Assembly: GCA_000381565.1 (NCBI GenBank)
Contig: KB906725.1
Span: 497,435-561,434 of the forward strand
Reading direction: 5' to 3'
DNA length: 64,000 bases
From: Oxalobacteraceae bacterium AB_14
Lineage (GTDB): Bacteria; Pseudomonadota; Gammaproteobacteria; Burkholderiales; Burkholderiaceae_D
The position numbers were made by a program, and so were the translations under genes. Shown piece by piece: positions 1 to 9,578 of the stretch; the stretch's first letter is position 1, and each line of letters begins with the position of its first letter. The notes beneath the pieces were generated by a model. That model had not been told where the DNA came from, did not search any database, and saw nothing but the letters and a program-made list of their open reading frames with translations.

Positions 1-13
1 TGTAAGCCGGCCC

Positions 14-91
14 CGTCGTTCCCGCGCAAGCGGGAACCCATGCTGAGCCTGCATATTCACGCTGTGTATGGATTCCCGCCTACGCGGGGCG
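14..91. repeat. dispersed intergenic palindromic repeat, copy 1
   Basis: Two inverted-repeat units are joined by a short spacer: a CCCGCGCAAGCGGG-type palindrome, then TTCCCGCCTACGCGGG. The same architecture recurs near 17800, 21036, 25249 and 33091, always between genes. It ends at the stop codon of the EF-hand gene and could form a hairpin in its transcript. Confidence 0.8.
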
Positions 92-484
92 TCAGCGCGA
101 GCGCGCTTCTTCGCGGCGCTGGATGAGGAAGGACTTCAAGTCTTCGAAGGAGACCGCGCCGCGCTGGGCGCTGTCGATGTGGTCGAAGTTTTTCTCGACG
201 AAGCCGAGGCCGGCCTTGCGCGCCTCTTCACGGCTCACAGTGTCGCTGCCGTCGAGGTCGGCCTCCTCGAAGCGCTGTTTCAGCTTTTGCATGGCCTGGT
301 ATTGCAATACCGGGCCGGAGGCGCCGTCGCGCGGCGGCTTGCGCATGGCCGGCGGGATGTAGGGATCGGGATGGAGCGGCGCCGACATCATGACCGGCGC
401 GGCTTCCCGGTTCGGCGTCTGGGCATGTGCGCAGGTGCAGGCCGTGGCGGCGGCCAGCATGGCAATGTGGATGAGCAGTTTCAA
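92..484 (-). CDS. secreted EF-hand domain protein
   Basis: A 130-residue protein with an N-terminal signal peptide of about 21 residues ending in AHA-Q. The C-terminal half carries two EF-hand-like loops. The first (DLDGSDTVSREE, near residues 76-87) keeps acidic or polar ligands and Glu at position 12, but has Asp where Gly is usual. The second (starting DSAQRG) is degenerate. A periplasmic calcium-binding role is inferred. The start is TTG at 484, preceded at 6 nt by a strong GGGGGAG ribosome site, so the unusual start is credible. It lies just downstream of the S10 peptidase on the same strand with a 41-nt gap and may be co-transcribed. The exact function is unknown. Confidence 0.7.
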   Translation of the reverse strand: MKLLIHIAMLAAATACTCAHAQTPNREAAPVMMSAPLHPDPYIPPAMRKPPRDGASGPVLQYQAMQKLKQRFEEADLDGSDTVSREEARKAGLGFVEKNFDHIDSAQRGAVSFEDLKSFLIQRREEARSR

Positions 485-525
485 GATGGTCTCCCCCGCG
501 CGGCGTATCGAGCCTGGCGCATGGC

Positions 526-2127
526 TTATGGCGTCACTGTGACGCTGTTGAAGAAATTAATCAAATCCATTTGCTGGGCCCGGCGTGCAGTGTCGTCCAG
601 ATACGTCATATGGCCGCTTGCATAATATTTAAGCACAATGAGCGGATTGGCACCCAAGCGCGCCAGATCGAGTTCGGTCTGGTGGAAGGGTGTGGCCAGG
701 TCGTGGTAGCCGTTGACCGACAGCACCTTCATGGCCGGGTTGAGCGTCATGGCGGCCGCCAGGTCCGGAATGGTGTCCGGCAGCTGCTTGCCGTCGTGGC
801 TGAAATCCCATTGCTCGCCGATGTTGTTGCTGCTGGTGTAGCGCGAGCGGGCGCTGTAATGCAGCTCGTCCGACAGGTAGCTGCCGATGCCGTTGACGAA
901 GGCGGAGTTGATGACCGTCAGCGAGGGATCGCCGTCGACCGTCAGCGCGCTGCCGGTGGGCGCGGCGACGCGGGCGTCGTAGCGGCCCACCAGTTTGCCC
1001 GGCACGGCGTTGCGTTGATAGTAGTCCGGCCCCATGTCGAAGTTCTGCTGCCAGGTCAGCACCGGCAGGCCGGTGTAGCCGACCAGCTGCGCGATCACGC
1101 CGGCCGGCGGCGCCACCCTGCCGGCCAGGTAAGCCGTCATGGCGTTGCGATATTCGCCGGCGGCAAAGCTGCGCGCCTGCTGCACGTAGGCGCTGAAATC
1201 GGTGGGCAGCGGATTGCTGCGCTGGTAGTAGGCGCTGGTGGCGGCATAGGTCGGGATGTAGCCTTCGCAGCTGATGGCGCCCGGATCGAGCACGCCGCAG
1301 TTGCTGTTGTAGTCCATGATGGACGATTGCAGCACCACCGCGCCCACCTGCACGCCGGCCAGTTCCAGCAGGTTGGCCAGCACCGCCGTGCGCGGCGTGC
1401 CATACGATTCGCCGAACAGGATCTTGGGCGAGGCCTCGCGCTTGTTGACCGCCACGTAGCGCTGCACGAAATCGCGGAAGGCGGCGGCGTCGGCGTCCAC
1501 GCCCCAGAAGCTCCGGTTGGTGTTGGGCGCGATGGCTTGCGAGTAGCCGGTGCCGATGGCGTCCACGAACACCAGGTCCGATTGCGCCAGCAGGGTTTCC
1601 TGGTTGTCGACCAGCTGCACCGGCATGACGGTGGCGTTGGGGATGGTGCTGACCAGCCGGCGCGGCCCGAACGAACCCAGATGCAGGTAGATGGAGGAGG
1701 AACCGGGGCCGCCGTTGTAGAAGAAGGTGACGGGCCGCTTGGCCGCAGCGGCGCCGGCCACGGTGTAGGCGATGTAGAAGAACGAGGCCGAGGCCTTGCC
1801 GGTGCGGACGTCGGTGGCGGTCAGGTGGCCGGTGGTGGCGGTGTAGTTGAACTGCTGGCCGTTGAGCAGGATATGGCTGGCGATGACGGCGGCGTCTTCG
1901 TTGGGCGCGGACAGCGAGGCGCCGGCCAGGCTGGAATAGGCCAGCGTGTCGTCGAAGGCGCCGGGCACCGCCGGCGCGGTGGGCGTGACCGGGGGCGTGG
2001 GTGTTATCGCGGCGCTGGAGCCGCCACCGCCACCGCCGCCGCAGGCGACCAATAACGCGGCGCAGGCGGCAACCGCCGCGGCGCGCAACCCAAACCGCCA
2101 TCCGTGCAATTTTGTAGGATTTGCCAC
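526..2127 (-). CDS. S10 family serine carboxypeptidase-like lipoprotein
   Basis: About 533 residues. The N-terminus has a basic stretch, a hydrophobic core and a lipobox LVAC followed by a glycine run, so it is an exported lipoprotein. Peptidase S10 hallmarks are the NGGPGSSS segment (about 138-145), the nucleophile motif GESYG (Ser near 241), a late Asp in YHDLATP and a His in SGHMTY, which complete the catalytic triad. S10 enzymes remove C-terminal residues from peptides. The start is GTG at 2127 because GGAG lies 6 nt upstream; a GTG at 2139 lacks a site. The substrate cannot be told from sequence. It sits before the EF-hand gene on the same strand. Confidence 0.85.
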   Translation of the reverse strand: MANPTKLHGWRFGLRAAAVAACAALLVACGGGGGGGSSAAITPTPPVTPTAPAVPGAFDDTLAYSSLAGASLSAPNEDAAVIASHILLNGQQFNYTATTGHLTATDVRTGKASASFFYIAYTVAGAAAAKRPVTFFYNGGPGSSSIYLHLGSFGPRRLVSTIPNATVMPVQLVDNQETLLAQSDLVFVDAIGTGYSQAIAPNTNRSFWGVDADAAAFRDFVQRYVAVNKREASPKILFGESYGTPRTAVLANLLELAGVQVGAVVLQSSIMDYNSNCGVLDPGAISCEGYIPTYAATSAYYQRSNPLPTDFSAYVQQARSFAAGEYRNAMTAYLAGRVAPPAGVIAQLVGYTGLPVLTWQQNFDMGPDYYQRNAVPGKLVGRYDARVAAPTGSALTVDGDPSLTVINSAFVNGIGSYLSDELHYSARSRYTSSNNIGEQWDFSHDGKQLPDTIPDLAAAMTLNPAMKVLSVNGYHDLATPFHQTELDLARLGANPLIVLKYYASGHMTYLDDTARRAQQMDLINFFNSVTVTP

Positions 2128-2185
2128 TGTGCTCTCCACCAGGCCGTATCACAATTATGATCCCGACTTGCATGAAATGCATCAG

Positions 2186-2665
2186 CTATTTTTTCCAGAA
2201 TCCGGCGTGCGCCAGCCGCGCCTCGTCCTCGCGCAGTGGTCCGATGACTTCGGTCGGGCGCTGGCCGCGCGCGAACACCTCGCGGCAGGGCAGCGACAGC
2301 GTCGGATTTTCGGGATCGCTGCCGGTCAGTGCCAGCAGGCTCGCTTCGGACATCGCATACACCACCCGTCCGACGCCGCTCCAGTAGGTGCCGCCGGCGC
2401 ACATGGCGCAGGGTTCGGCGTTGGCGTACAGCGTGGCGGTGGCCAGCTGCTCGGGGCCGTGGCGCTGCGAAGCCAGTCGCAGCGCGTTCATCTCGGCGTG
2501 CGCGGTGCGGTCGCTGCTGGAGGCGTTCATCGCCTCGGCGATCACCGTGCCGTCGGCGGCGACCACCATGGCGGCGAAGGGATGGTGGCCCTCGTCGCGC
2601 GAGCGCTGCGCCAGGGCCAGCACGCGGGTGAGGAAGTCGTGGTCCTGATCGGTGGCGTTGCTCAT
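2186..2665 (-). CDS. nucleoside/guanine deaminase-like protein (CDA fold)
   Basis: A 159-residue cytidine/deoxycytidylate deaminase superfamily enzyme. Zinc-binding motifs are HAE (residues 56-58, Glu58 as proton shuttle) and PCAMC (85-89), and the family-typical AGGTYWSG segment follows. Members include guanine deaminase, TadA and cytosine deaminase. The length and the HAEMNALR/YWSG context resemble small guanine-deaminase-like proteins more than tRNA-editing TadA. It follows the BMP-type binding protein on the same strand, which supports deamination of an imported purine or nucleoside. An AGGAG site precedes the ATG at 5 nt. A perfect hairpin at 2681-2711 separates it from the upstream gene. 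The exact substrate is inferred only. Confidence 0.8.
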   Translation of the reverse strand: MSNATDQDHDFLTRVLALAQRSRDEGHHPFAAMVVAADGTVIAEAMNASSSDRTAHAEMNALRLASQRHGPEQLATATLYANAEPCAMCAGGTYWSGVGRVVYAMSEASLLALTGSDPENPTLSLPCREVFARGQRPTEVIGPLREDEARLAHAGFWKK

Positions 2666-2680
2666 ACAGTCTCCTGCGGA

Positions 2681-2711
2681 GGGTCAAGTCTGGCCTTGCC
2701 AGACTTGACCC
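2681..2711 (-). repeat. perfect intercistronic hairpin
   Basis: A perfect 14-bp inverted repeat (GGGTCAAGTCTGGC and its complement) with a 3-nt loop fills the gap between the BMP-protein stop and the deaminase ribosome site. There is no T-tract, so it is more likely an mRNA-processing or stabilising hairpin, or a dispersed repeat, than a full terminator. Confidence 0.75.
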
Positions 2712-2721
2712 CAGGTGGGGC

Positions 2722-3804
<1,083 letters not shown>

Positions 3805-3828
3805 ACGGTTTCCTTTGGTGGACATGGT

Positions 3829-4680
3829 TTAGAAGTGGTACTCGGCGCGGACCATCGGCGTTTTCGCGGTGGCGCCGGGGTTGTTGGTGTCGGGGTTGCC
3901 GAACTTGTTTTTCCAGAACTGGTACTCGACGCCGACCTTGAAGGTGTTCTTCGGTGCGCTGACCACGGCGCTCATGTCGTACATGACCTGCATGTCGATG
4001 TTGGTCTCGCGCGCGGTGTCGCCGCCGAATTCGTTCTTGCCCTTGGTGCCGATGAAGTTGGCGAAGCCCTCGAACGACAGCGGGATGCCGATGTTGAACG
4101 GGATGCCCCAGGCGGCGGTCAGCATCGGGTGGGTCTTGTAGGCGTAGCGCGGCGTGGCGGCGCCGGTGAAGGTGTTGTACGGCGCGTTGCTCTCCCACAG
4201 CGCGAACAGGCTGACGTCGAGGAAGCCCGGCACGTCCAGCATCAGCGTCGGGCCGGCGACGACCATGCGCTTCTTGGAGTTGTAGCCGGCGTCGGTCTTG
4301 CTGTTGTAGTCGAAGCCGGCGGTGGCGCCGACGCCGCGCACCGGACCGAAGGCCCAGCTCTTGCCGGTGACCTTGCCCAGGTCCAGCGTGTGGCGGTACA
4401 GCGCATACGCTTCGTGCGCTCCGCTCTTGGCGCCGGCCGACGACGGGTCCACATCCGACGACATCAGCAAGTCGACGCTGAAGAAGTTCTTGCCGTACTT
4501 GTAGCCGGAGACGCTGCTCAGGTTGACGATGTTCTTGGTGATGTCCTGGTTGTTGAACGGCTCGGCGAACTTGGTGCCGTAGCGGTAGCTGAGCGAGGTG
4601 TCGCTCCAGTCGGCGGCGTGCGCGGCGCAGGCGCAGCAGGTGAGGAGGGCGAAGGCGGTGCGGGAGGCGAGACGGGACAT
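3829..4680 (-). CDS. Tsx-like outer membrane channel protein
   Basis: About 283 residues with a signal peptide (ALLTCCACAAHA) and a beta-barrel-like mature protein rich in alternating aromatic strands, ending in YHF with a terminal Phe as in outer membrane proteins. Proteins of this type are usually called outer envelope protein or nucleoside-specific channel (Tsx family). The family call is a tentative recognition, strengthened by the neighbouring BMP receptor. The start at 4680 is chosen because GGAG lies 6 nt upstream; ATGs at 4683 and 4692 sit too close to it or overlap it. It is 24 nt upstream of the BMP receptor start, so they are likely one operon behind a TTGTATCCAA box. Confidence 0.65.
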   Translation of the reverse strand: MSRLASRTAFALLTCCACAAHAADWSDTSLSYRYGTKFAEPFNNQDITKNIVNLSSVSGYKYGKNFFSVDLLMSSDVDPSSAGAKSGAHEAYALYRHTLDLGKVTGKSWAFGPVRGVGATAGFDYNSKTDAGYNSKKRMVVAGPTLMLDVPGFLDVSLFALWESNAPYNTFTGAATPRYAYKTHPMLTAAWGIPFNIGIPLSFEGFANFIGTKGKNEFGGDTARETNIDMQVMYDMSAVVSAPKNTFKVGVEYQFWKNKFGNPDTNNPGATAKTPMVRAEYHF

Positions 4681-4733
4681 CATGAACTCCATTCAGTGAG
4701 ATAAGTAGACAGCACGGTTTGTAAGAACTTCTT

Positions 4734-4743
4734 TTGTATCCAA
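4734..4743. promoter_or_regulatory. candidate GntR-family operator (TTGTATCCAA)
   Basis: TTGTATCCAA lies 54 nt upstream of the channel/BMP gene pair and resembles the TTGTRTACGA/TTGTATTCAA boxes found between the GntR gene and the ABC operon. It suggests that one regulator controls both arms of the locus. This is pattern-based inference. Confidence 0.4.
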
Positions 4744-4803
4744 TTCGTTGGAATGATTGGATTCAATCTCATCGACTTCTCTAGCAATTCCCGGGCCACG
4801 CCG

Positions 4804-5556
4804 CTAATACCCGGACAGCGCCTCGGCCAGATTCACTTTCCTGTCCTGCTCATTGAGGTGCAGGCGGGCTTCGATTTCCAGCAGATGGTGTTCGATCAAA
4901 TGGGTGGCCTCCTTGATTTTTCCCTGCTCGATCAGGGTGGCCAGGTCCTGGTGCTCGTCGTTCTCGCACATGGTGGCGCCGGGCGCTTCGTACAGGGCGA
5001 TGATCAGCGAGCAGCGCGACACCAGCTCCGCCATGAAGCGTTGCAGCACCTGGTTGCCGGCCAGTTCCGCCAGCAGGATGTGGAACTCGCCGCCCAGGCG
5101 TATCCAGCCGGCGCGGTCGCCGGTGCGGCGGGCCTGGTCCTCCGCATGCAGCGCGGCGCGGATCTGCCTGAGCGAGGCGGGGGTGGCGTTGCGTATCACC
5201 AGTGGCACGATCTCCCGCTCGATGGCGCGGCGGGCGGCGAAGATGTCGCGCGCCTCCTCCGGCGTGGGCGAGGCGATCACCGCGCCGCGATTGGGCCGCA
5301 GCTCGATGATGTGGTCGTGCGCCAGCCTTTGCAGCGCCTTGCGCACGGTGGTGCGGCTGACTTGATACAGCTCGCAGAAATCGGCTTCGCCCAAGTGGGT
5401 GCCGGGCGGCAGGCGGTGGCTCATGACGGCGTTGACGACCGCGCGGTAGATGCGCAGGTCGACGGCGGTGGTGCCGCGCTTGGTGGCGGCAGGCGCGCCC
5501 ACGGCGATGGCCGCCGGCGCGGCCTTGCGAGGTTTGCGTTTGCCTGGTGATGGCAT
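4804..5556 (-). CDS. GntR/FCD family transcriptional regulator
   Basis: About 250 residues. A winged-helix GntR domain (TTAVDLRIYRAVVNAV...VSRTTVRKALQRLA, roughly residues 30-95) is followed by an all-helical FCD ligand domain with its conserved acidic and His positions (for example GEFHILLAELAGN). FCD regulators usually bind small metabolites and repress nearby catabolic or transport genes. The start at ATG 5556 is favoured by GGAG 9 nt upstream and a basic N-terminal tail. It is divergent from the ABC ATPase operon and upstream of the channel/BMP genes. Several related 10-bp boxes in the flanking intergenic DNA fit it as the local regulator of purine or nucleoside uptake. Confidence 0.85.
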   Translation of the reverse strand: MPSPGKRKPRKAAPAAIAVGAPAATKRGTTAVDLRIYRAVVNAVMSHRLPPGTHLGEADFCELYQVSRTTVRKALQRLAHDHIIELRPNRGAVIASPTPEEARDIFAARRAIEREIVPLVIRNATPASLRQIRAALHAEDQARRTGDRAGWIRLGGEFHILLAELAGNQVLQRFMAELVSRCSLIIALYEAPGATMCENDEHQDLATLIEQGKIKEATHLIEHHLLEIEARLHLNEQDRKVNLAEALSGY

Positions 5557-5617
5557 CGATCGATTCTCCGTGAGGGTGGTACTCACACTGCATAAAGCAG
5601 GAACCATGCTAACCACA

Positions 5618-5661
5618 TCGTGTACAACTGGCGCTGCGGATCTGTCTTGTATTGTGTACGA
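5618..5661. promoter_or_regulatory. two candidate GntR operator boxes
   Basis: TCGTGTACAA (5618-5627, reverse complement TTGTACACGA) and TTGTGTACGA (5652-5661) are near-identical boxes in opposite orientation inside the divergent regulator/ABC intergenic region. Their centres are 34 bp apart. They match the box next to the ABC start at 5808-5817. Confidence 0.5.
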
Positions 5662-5796
5662 AAATACTTTGTCTTGTCCTCATTTTTGCGCGCTGCGCAC
5701 TTATTTGGTGAGGAAGTGTGTCATATTTAGTGCACTCTTCCGCCCAAAACGGAGCGTTCCGGCGGATTTTGACTGGCATGCTAATTGCGTCTGTTT

Positions 5797-5817
5797 TTGT
5801 ATTCAATTTGTATACGA
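5797..5817. promoter_or_regulatory. tandem candidate GntR boxes at the ABC operon start
   Basis: TTGTATTCAA (5797-5806) is followed almost directly by TTGTATACGA (5808-5817), just before the first possible start codon of the ATPase. This position suits repression by blocking RNA polymerase near the transcription start. Confidence 0.5.
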
Positions 5818-5844
5818 TGGGGGGAGCCGATGAGGGAAGCGCCG

Positions 5845-7386
5845 ATGACAGAACCGCGCCTGAAGATGCTGGGCATCTCCAAGATCTACCCTTCCGTGGT
5901 GGCCAACGCCGCCGTCGACCTGACCGTGATGCCCGGCGAAATCCACGCCGTGCTGGGCGAGAACGGCGCCGGCAAGAGCACGCTGATGAAGATCATCTAC
6001 GGCGTGACCAGGCCCGATGAAGGCCAGATCATGTGGGAGGGGAAGCAGGTCCACATCCACTCGCCGCACGACGCGCGCAAGCTGGGCATCGGCATGGTGT
6101 TCCAGCACTTCGCGCTGTTCGAGACGCTGACCGTGGCCGAGAACATCGCGCTGGCGCTGGACGAGAAGATCGCGCCGGCCGCGCTGGCGCCGCGCATCCG
6201 CGCCGTCTCCGAACAATACGGCTTGCCGCTGGACCCGCAGCGGCTGGTGCACAGCATGTCGGTGGGCGAACGGCAGCGGGTGGAGATCGTGCGCTGCCTG
6301 TTGCAGTCGCCGCGCCTGCTGATCATGGACGAGCCGACTTCGGTGCTGACGCCGGACGCGGTGCTCAAGCTGTTCGAATCGCTGCGACGCCTGGCCTCCG
6401 AAGGCGTCAGCATCCTGTATATCAGCCACAAGCTCGATGAGATCCAGTCCCTGTGCGACAAGGCCACCGTGCTGCGCGCGGGGCGCGTGTCCGGCACCGC
6501 CAATCCGAAGGAGGAAAGCGCCAAGTCGCTGGCGGAGCTGATGATAGGCCGCGAACTGCCGGTGTGCGTGCACCAGCCGCGCGAGCCGGGCGAAGTGCTG
6601 CTGGCGCTCGATAAACTGAATGTGCGCAGCGACGATCCGTTCGGCACGCGCCTGAAGGACATCAATCTGGCGCTGCACAGCGGCGAGATCGTCGGCATCG
6701 CCGGCATTTCCGGCAACGGCCAGCAGGAGCTGTTGAAGGCCATCTCCGGCGAGCGCGCGCTGGCCGCGGGCAGCGGCGCGATCCGCCTGTGCGGGCAGGA
6801 CGTGGGCAGGCTGGCTGCGGCGCAACGCCGCCAGCTGGGACTGGGCTTCGTGCCCGAGGAGCGGCTGGGACGCGGCGCCGTGCCCGACCTGTCGCTGGCC
6901 GACAACGCGCTGCTGACCGGCTATCTGCCGGCCGCCAACACCGGCATGGTCAGGCGCGGCCTGATACAGCGCGGCGCTGTGCGCGCGTTCGCGCGCAAGG
7001 TCATCGAACGCTTCAACGTCAAGTGCGGCGGCGAACAGTCGGCGGCGGCCAGCCTGTCGGGCGGCAACCTGCAAAAATTCATCGTCGGCCGCGAGATCGC
7101 GCTGGCGCCCAAGGTGATGGTGTTCGCGCAGCCGACGTGGGGCGTGGACATCGGCGCCGCCATGCTGATACGGCAGGCCATCATCGACATGCGCGACCAG
7201 GGCGTGGCGGTGCTGGTGTTGTCGGAGGAGCTGGACGAATTGTTCATGATGAGCGACCGCATCGCCGTGCTGGCCGATGGGCGCCTGTCGCAGGCGGTGC
7301 CGGCGGCCGGCACCAGCATCAACCAGATCGGCGTGTGGATGAGCGGCGATTTCGACTACCAGGGAGCGGAACATGTCGCGGCTTGA
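5845..7386 (+). CDS. BMP-type nucleoside ABC transporter, ATPase subunit
   Basis: About 513 residues with two tandem ABC ATPase halves, as in sugar/nucleoside (RbsA/NupA-like) importers. The first half has Walker A GENGAGKST, signature SVGERQRVEI and Walker B LLIMDEPTS. The second has a degenerate P-loop (GISGNGQQE), signature LSGGNLQK and an altered Walker B (VMVFAQPTWG). That asymmetry is usual for this family. It energises the two permeases encoded next. The ATG at 5845 has AGGG 8 nt upstream; an in-frame ATG at 5830 behind GGGGGAG is the alternative start. It overlaps the next gene by 14 nt, so the subunits are translationally coupled. Confidence 0.9.
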   Translation: MTEPRLKMLGISKIYPSVVANAAVDLTVMPGEIHAVLGENGAGKSTLMKIIYGVTRPDEGQIMWEGKQVHIHSPHDARKLGIGMVFQHFALFETLTVAENIALALDEKIAPAALAPRIRAVSEQYGLPLDPQRLVHSMSVGERQRVEIVRCLLQSPRLLIMDEPTSVLTPDAVLKLFESLRRLASEGVSILYISHKLDEIQSLCDKATVLRAGRVSGTANPKEESAKSLAELMIGRELPVCVHQPREPGEVLLALDKLNVRSDDPFGTRLKDINLALHSGEIVGIAGISGNGQQELLKAISGERALAAGSGAIRLCGQDVGRLAAAQRRQLGLGFVPEERLGRGAVPDLSLADNALLTGYLPAANTGMVRRGLIQRGAVRAFARKVIERFNVKCGGEQSAAASLSGGNLQKFIVGREIALAPKVMVFAQPTWGVDIGAAMLIRQAIIDMRDQGVAVLVLSEELDELFMMSDRIAVLADGRLSQAVPAAGTSINQIGVWMSGDFDYQGAEHVAA

Positions 7387-8461
7387 ACGACGTCCCGAAC
7401 CATCGCGTTCGATGATGCTGGCGTCGCCGCTGATCGCGGCGGTGGCCATGCTGGTGACCGGCTCCGTGCTGTTCTTCTTTTTGGGGCAGGAGCCGCTGAA
7501 CGCTTTCTACGTCTACTTCATCAAGCCCTGGACCACGCTGTACGGCGTCGGCGAATTGCTGCTGAAGGCGACGCCGCTGATCCTGTGCGGCGTGGGCCTG
7601 GCGATCGGCTTCCGCTCCAACGTCGCCAACATCGGCGCCGACGGCCAGCTGACGGTGGGCGCGATCGCCGCCGGCGCGGTGGCGCTGTATTTCGACGAGG
7701 TGCAGGCGTGGTGGGTGCTGCCGCTGATGCTGCTGGCGGGCGCGCTGGGCGGCATGCTGTGGGCGGCCATCCCCGCGCTGCTGCGCACGCGCTTCAACAC
7801 CAGCGAGATTCTCGTGAGCCTGATGCTGGTGTACGTGGCGTACCACTTGCTGAGCTATCTGGTGCACGGGCCGATGCGCGATCCGGACGGCTTCAACTTC
7901 CCGCAGTCGAAGATGTTCAGCGACTCGGCCACCCTGCCGCTGCTGGTGGAAGGCTTGCGCCTGAACGCGGCCTTCATCCTGTCGCTGGTGGCGGCGCTGG
8001 CGGCCTGGTTCTTCTGCAAGCACACCTTTGCCGGCTACCGCATGCAGGTCAGCGGCATGGCGCCGGCCGCCGCGCTGTACGCCGGCTTCAGCGAGCCGCG
8101 CAATGTGTGGCTGGCCTTCATGGTCAGCGGCGCCTTGTCCGGCATCGCCGGCGTGGGCGAAGTGGCGGGGCCGCTGGGGCAGATGCAGCCGTCGGTGTCG
8201 GCCGGCTACGGCTTCGCCGCCATCATCGTCGCCTACGTCGGACGCCTGCATCCGCTGGGCGTGGTGCTGTCGGCGTTGCTGATGTCGCTGCTGTACATCG
8301 GCGGCGAGACGGCGCAGATCGAGCTGCAAGTGCCGTCCGCGATCACCGGCATGTTCCAGGGGCTGCTGCTGTTCTACCTGCTGGCGGCCGACCTGTTCAT
8401 TCACTACAGATTTAAGCCGCGCAAGCGCCACCTGCCTGTCACCGTTGGAGAGACCGCATGA
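7373..8461 (+). CDS. BMP-type ABC transporter permease 1
   Basis: A 362-residue polytopic membrane protein with about eight or more hydrophobic segments. It carries the branched-chain/nucleoside permease signature region IGFRSNVANIGADGQLTVG (about 81-99), seen in NupB/YufP-like permeases. It forms half of the transmembrane channel of the importer. It starts inside the ATPase gene and overlaps the second permease by 4 nt (ATGA), so subunit stoichiometry is coupled. The substrate is probably a purine nucleoside or nucleobase, from the BMP receptor and the deaminase nearby; that part is inference. Confidence 0.9.
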   Translation: MSRLERRPEPSRSMMLASPLIAAVAMLVTGSVLFFFLGQEPLNAFYVYFIKPWTTLYGVGELLLKATPLILCGVGLAIGFRSNVANIGADGQLTVGAIAAGAVALYFDEVQAWWVLPLMLLAGALGGMLWAAIPALLRTRFNTSEILVSLMLVYVAYHLLSYLVHGPMRDPDGFNFPQSKMFSDSATLPLLVEGLRLNAAFILSLVAALAAWFFCKHTFAGYRMQVSGMAPAAALYAGFSEPRNVWLAFMVSGALSGIAGVGEVAGPLGQMQPSVSAGYGFAAIIVAYVGRLHPLGVVLSALLMSLLYIGGETAQIELQVPSAITGMFQGLLLFYLLAADLFIHYRFKPRKRHLPVTVGETA

Positions 8462-9384
8462 TCAGCACCGAACTGTTAATCGCCTTCCTCGCCAGCACGG
8501 CGGGCGCCGCCACGCCGCTGGTGGTGGCCTCGATGGGCGAGCTGGTGACCGAGCGCTCCGGCGTGCTCAATCTGGGCATGGAGGGCATGATGCTGATCGG
8601 CGCTGTGGTCGGCTTCGGCGTCACCCTGGGCACGGGGCAGATGTGGCTGGGCCTCTTGGCGGCGATCGCGGCCGGCATGCTGATGTCGCTGATCTTCGGC
8701 TTCCTGGTGCTGACCCTGCAGACCAACCAGGTGGCCACCGGACTGGCGCTGACCTTGTTCGGCCTCGGGCTGTCGGCCTTCATGGGGCGCTCTCTGGTGG
8801 GGCAGACCGTGGAGCCGATGCCGCACCTGCATTTCCCGCTGCTGTCCGACCTGCCGTTTGTCGGGCCGCTGCTGTTCCGCTTCGACGCGATGGTGTACGG
8901 TTCGGTGCTGCTGGTGGCGCTGGTCGGCTGGATGCTGGCGCGCACCCATATCGGGCTGGTGATACGCGCGGTGGGCGAGTCGCCGCACAGCGCCCATGCG
9001 ATCGGTTATCCGGTGATCGGCCTGCGCTACGGCACGGTGCTGTTCGGCGGCGCGATGGCCGGCCTGGGCGGCGCCTACCTGTCGCTGGCGCTGACGCCGA
9101 TGTGGGTCGAAGGCATGACGGCGGGACGCGGCTGGATCGCGCTGGCGCAGGTGGTGTTCGCGACGTGGAAGCCGCGCGGCGTGATGGTGGGCGCCTACCT
9201 GTTCGGCGGCGTGACGGTGTTGCAGTTCCACGGGCAGGGCATGGGGCTGGACATACCGTCGGAGTTCCTGTCGATGCTGCCCTATCTCGCCACTATCATG
9301 GTGCTAGTCATAATTTGCCGGAATCCGCAAACAATCTTGCTGAATAAACCAATGTCTCTTGGCCAAAACTTCAAACCGGATTGA
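8458..9384 (+). CDS. BMP-type ABC transporter permease 2
   Basis: A 308-residue polytopic membrane protein with the family signature TERSGVLNLGMEGMMLIGA near residues 32-50 and a conserved ERSGVLNLG box shared with NupC/YufQ-like permeases. It pairs with the preceding permease. It overlaps the previous gene by ATGA and is the last gene of the operon. Downstream lies the FNR-type box that belongs to the chemoreceptor gene rather than to this operon. Confidence 0.9.
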   Translation: MISTELLIAFLASTAGAATPLVVASMGELVTERSGVLNLGMEGMMLIGAVVGFGVTLGTGQMWLGLLAAIAAGMLMSLIFGFLVLTLQTNQVATGLALTLFGLGLSAFMGRSLVGQTVEPMPHLHFPLLSDLPFVGPLLFRFDAMVYGSVLLVALVGWMLARTHIGLVIRAVGESPHSAHAIGYPVIGLRYGTVLFGGAMAGLGGAYLSLALTPMWVEGMTAGRGWIALAQVVFATWKPRGVMVGAYLFGGVTVLQFHGQGMGLDIPSEFLSMLPYLATIMVLVIICRNPQTILLNKPMSLGQNFKPD

Positions 9385-9411
9385 AAGTTGTTGCTTTTGC
9401 ACACGGCGAAT

Positions 9412-9425
9412 TTGATTCAAATCAA
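9412..9425 (+). promoter_or_regulatory. perfect FNR/Anr box upstream of the chemoreceptor
   Basis: TTGAT-TCAA-ATCAA matches the FNR/Anr/CRP-type consensus TTGAT-N4-ATCAA exactly. An AT-rich ATAATT -10-like element follows at 9451-9456, which would place the box near -44, a class II activator position. This suggests oxygen-dependent expression of the PAS chemoreceptor. Confidence 0.6.
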
Positions 9426-9578
9426 AAACGGACAATAAAAACCGCTGGAAATAATTCCCTGCGACAATTGGTGACTTTATCGCACGGAATCTCCCTTATT
9501 CTGGACTCGTTGGCCACTGGCCGATGGCGCTCCCCAAACTCCGGCACGCCCCTTCCGTTTATCCATCAGGGAATGGCC

